Positions 6,108-7,262 of a stretch of DNA of 7,262 nucleotides are shown in pieces. Both the position numbers and the translations under genes were made by a program. The stretch comes from Collinsella sp. (GTDB lineage Bacteria > Actinomycetota > Coriobacteriia > Coriobacteriales > Coriobacteriaceae), in NCBI GenBank assembly GCA_022728415.1, contig JAIJJM010000104.1:1-7262 (forward strand). The letters are read 5' to 3'. The notes beneath the pieces are model-generated. The model had not been told where the DNA came from, did no database searches, and saw only the letters and a list, made by a program, of their open reading frames with translations. Within the stretch, counting starts at the first letter, position 1, and each line of letters begins with the position of its first letter.

Positions 6108-7136
6108 ATGGTTGCGAGTTCGCGCAAGGCGACGCTGCACGATGTGGCGAAACGTGCGCACGTGTCCGTGGCATCAGTGTCCAATTACCTCAACGATTAC
6201 CCCTATATGAAGCCGGCCACGCGCGAACGTATCCAGCAGGCCATTGACGAGCTGGGCTATGTGACCAACCAGCAGGCTCGCAATTTGCGTTCCGGCCGCA
6301 CAGGACTCATCTCATTGTCTCTGCCGGATTTGAACCAGATTTACTTTTCCGAACTGGCCGAAGAGATGATCACGCGGGCACGGGAATATGGATACCGCAT
6401 CATCATCGAATCGACCGGAAACGACCGCCAGCGCGAGATCGAGAGCGCACATGCCATGGCCAGCAATATGACCGATGGACTTATTTTGAGCCCCACGGCC
6501 ATGCGGGCGGAGGATGTGGCCGAGCTCGAGGGCGACTACCCGCTGGTAGTGCTGGGCGAGCGTATCTTCAACGCACCTGCGCCGCACGTGGTGATGCCCA
6601 ATGAATTGGGCGCCCAAGCCGCTACCACGCATCTGCTGGAGGCCGGATGCCGCACCGTCGCCGTGGTGGGCGGAACGTTGGACGAATCCGTGCCGTCCTC
6701 TCGTTCGATGCGAACCAAGGGGTATCTCAGCGCCTTTGCGGAACGTGGAGTGACGCCTGATCTGAACCTGATCCGCGAGTGCGGCGAATGGACCAGTGCC
6801 GAGGGCGCTCAGGCGGTACGTGAGATGTATGCGCAGGGCATTCGACCGGATGGCATTTTTGCGCTGAATGATTTGCTGGCGATGGGTGTTATCAGTCAGC
6901 TGCGGGAAATGCGCGTGCGAGTGCCGGAAAGCGTGCGTGTGGTGGGCTTCGATGATATCGATGAGGCTAAGTACACGATTCCCTCGCTGACCACTGTGGA
7001 TCCGCAGCGCGCGCGTATTGCTGAGATTGCCATCACGTCGATTCTTGATCAGGTCAAGACGGGGGCTCGGGCGCCGAGGCGGCGTATTGATGTGGAGTAT
7101 TCGTTGCGTTACCGCGCTTCCTCGCCGCAGGTGTAG
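6108..7136 (+). CDS. LacI-family transcriptional regulator, probable local repressor
   Basis: This 342-residue protein is a standard-length LacI-family regulator. The N-terminal helix-turn-helix is at residues about 9-30 (TLHDVAKRAHVSVASVSNYLND), followed by the hinge region near NQQARNLRSGRTG, whose leucine typically inserts at the central CpG of the operator. The remainder is the periplasmic-binding-protein-like effector domain, with GLISLSLPDL near its start and the conserved ALNDLLAMGV and VVGFDDID segments near its end. Recognition-helix positions that set DNA specificity appear to be V21, A22 and N26. The ATG at 6108 is preceded by AAGGGGG (6097-6103). The matching operator in front of this gene and three in front of the transporter operon make it the likely repressor of both, released by a sugar derived from the imported substrate. 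A role as activator is less likely because operator 1 overlaps the promoter. Confidence 0.93.
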   Translation: MVASSRKATLHDVAKRAHVSVASVSNYLNDYPYMKPATRERIQQAIDELGYVTNQQARNLRSGRTGLISLSLPDLNQIYFSELAEEMITRAREYGYRIIIESTGNDRQREIESAHAMASNMTDGLILSPTAMRAEDVAELEGDYPLVVLGERIFNAPAPHVVMPNELGAQAATTHLLEAGCRTVAVVGGTLDESVPSSRSMRTKGYLSAFAERGVTPDLNLIRECGEWTSAEGAQAVREMYAQGIRPDGIFALNDLLAMGVISQLREMRVRVPESVRVVGFDDIDEAKYTIPSLTTVDPQRARIAEIAITSILDQVKTGARAPRRRIDVEYSLRYRASSPQV

Positions 7137-7239
7137 CAGTTGTGTTAGCCGGCTGGTAGGGTATTTGACGGTTTGCATATAACTGTCTGGTTCATTGGGC
7201 TGGCAGCTCAATACAAGATTTAGGACTCATAGGAAACAC
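7137..7239 (+). other. Intergenic gap after the regulator, with a possible -10 box
   Basis: TATAAC at 7178-7183 is a reasonable -10 box and TTGACG at 7165-7170 a reasonable -35 box, but they lie only seven bases apart and cannot work as a pair. AGCCGGCT (7146-7153) is a perfect 8-base palindrome without loop or T-run. I see no clear terminator for the regulator and no copy of the TCTGAAACGTT operator. Confidence 0.3.
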
Positions 7240-7262
7240 ATGGGCTTCGTTAATTTCATCCT
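7240..7262 (+). CDS. Possible start of a further gene (partial)
   Basis: An ATG at 7240 opens a frame reading MGFVNFI to the window edge. TAGGA at 7230-7234 stands five bases ahead as a moderate ribosome binding site. The hydrophobic start could be a membrane protein or a signal sequence, but seven residues cannot identify it. The lack of a transport-operon operator nearby suggests it may not belong to the same regulon. Confidence 0.45.

Noticed and set aside
5772..6161. Minus-strand and plus-strand open frames in the gap before the regulator
   Set aside because: They run through the terminator, the operator or the regulator start, have no ribosome binding site that I can see, and show no protein-like pattern.
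1..7262. Mobile elements, CRISPR arrays, tRNA or rRNA genes
   Set aside because: I found no transposase or integrase, no regularly spaced direct repeats and no tRNA- or rRNA-like segment. The only repeated short sequence of note is the operator family.

Overview
The window looks like part of a Bifidobacterium chromosome, most likely of the B. longum type. The coding DNA is GC-rich. Ribosome binding sites are strong AGGAG-like boxes. The gene set is typical of this genus: a MalF/MalG-type sugar importer without its own ATPase gene, an intracellular GH43 glycosidase and a LacI-type repressor. The genus is an inference from style and content; no marker gene is present.

Layout, all on the + strand. 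Positions 1-66 hold the last 21 codons of an unidentified gene. Positions 67-332 are a regulatory region with a clear promoter (TTGACA at 148-153, TAGAAT at 170-175) and three copies of a palindromic operator (157-174, 192-209, 286-303). A probable operon follows: two membrane permease subunits (333-1337 and 1353-2153), a 713-residue GH43 glycoside hydrolase without a signal peptide (2165-4306), a 111-base gap with a strong hairpin, and a lipoprotein sugar-binding subunit (4418-5743). It ends in an intrinsic terminator (about 5786-5836). After a gene-free stretch comes a LacI-family regulator (6108-7136), with a fourth operator copy upstream of it (6027-6044). The start of a further gene may lie at 7240.

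Proposed working of the locus: the lipoprotein captures an oligosaccharide at the cell surface and the two permeases import it, powered by an ATPase encoded elsewhere. The cytoplasmic GH43 enzyme then removes sugar units, probably L-arabinofuranose or D-xylose from plant arabinan or (arabino)xylan fragments. The LacI protein probably represses both the operon and itself through the shared TCTGAAACGTT-type operator until a sugar signal releases it. The substrate is inferred only from the GH43 family.

This is mainly a recognisable carbohydrate-use locus, not a new kind of system. The points most worth following up are the four-copy operator with one copy inside the promoter spacer and one beside the first ribosome binding site, the unassigned C-terminal part of the GH43 protein, and the placement of the binding-protein gene last, behind an intercistronic hairpin.
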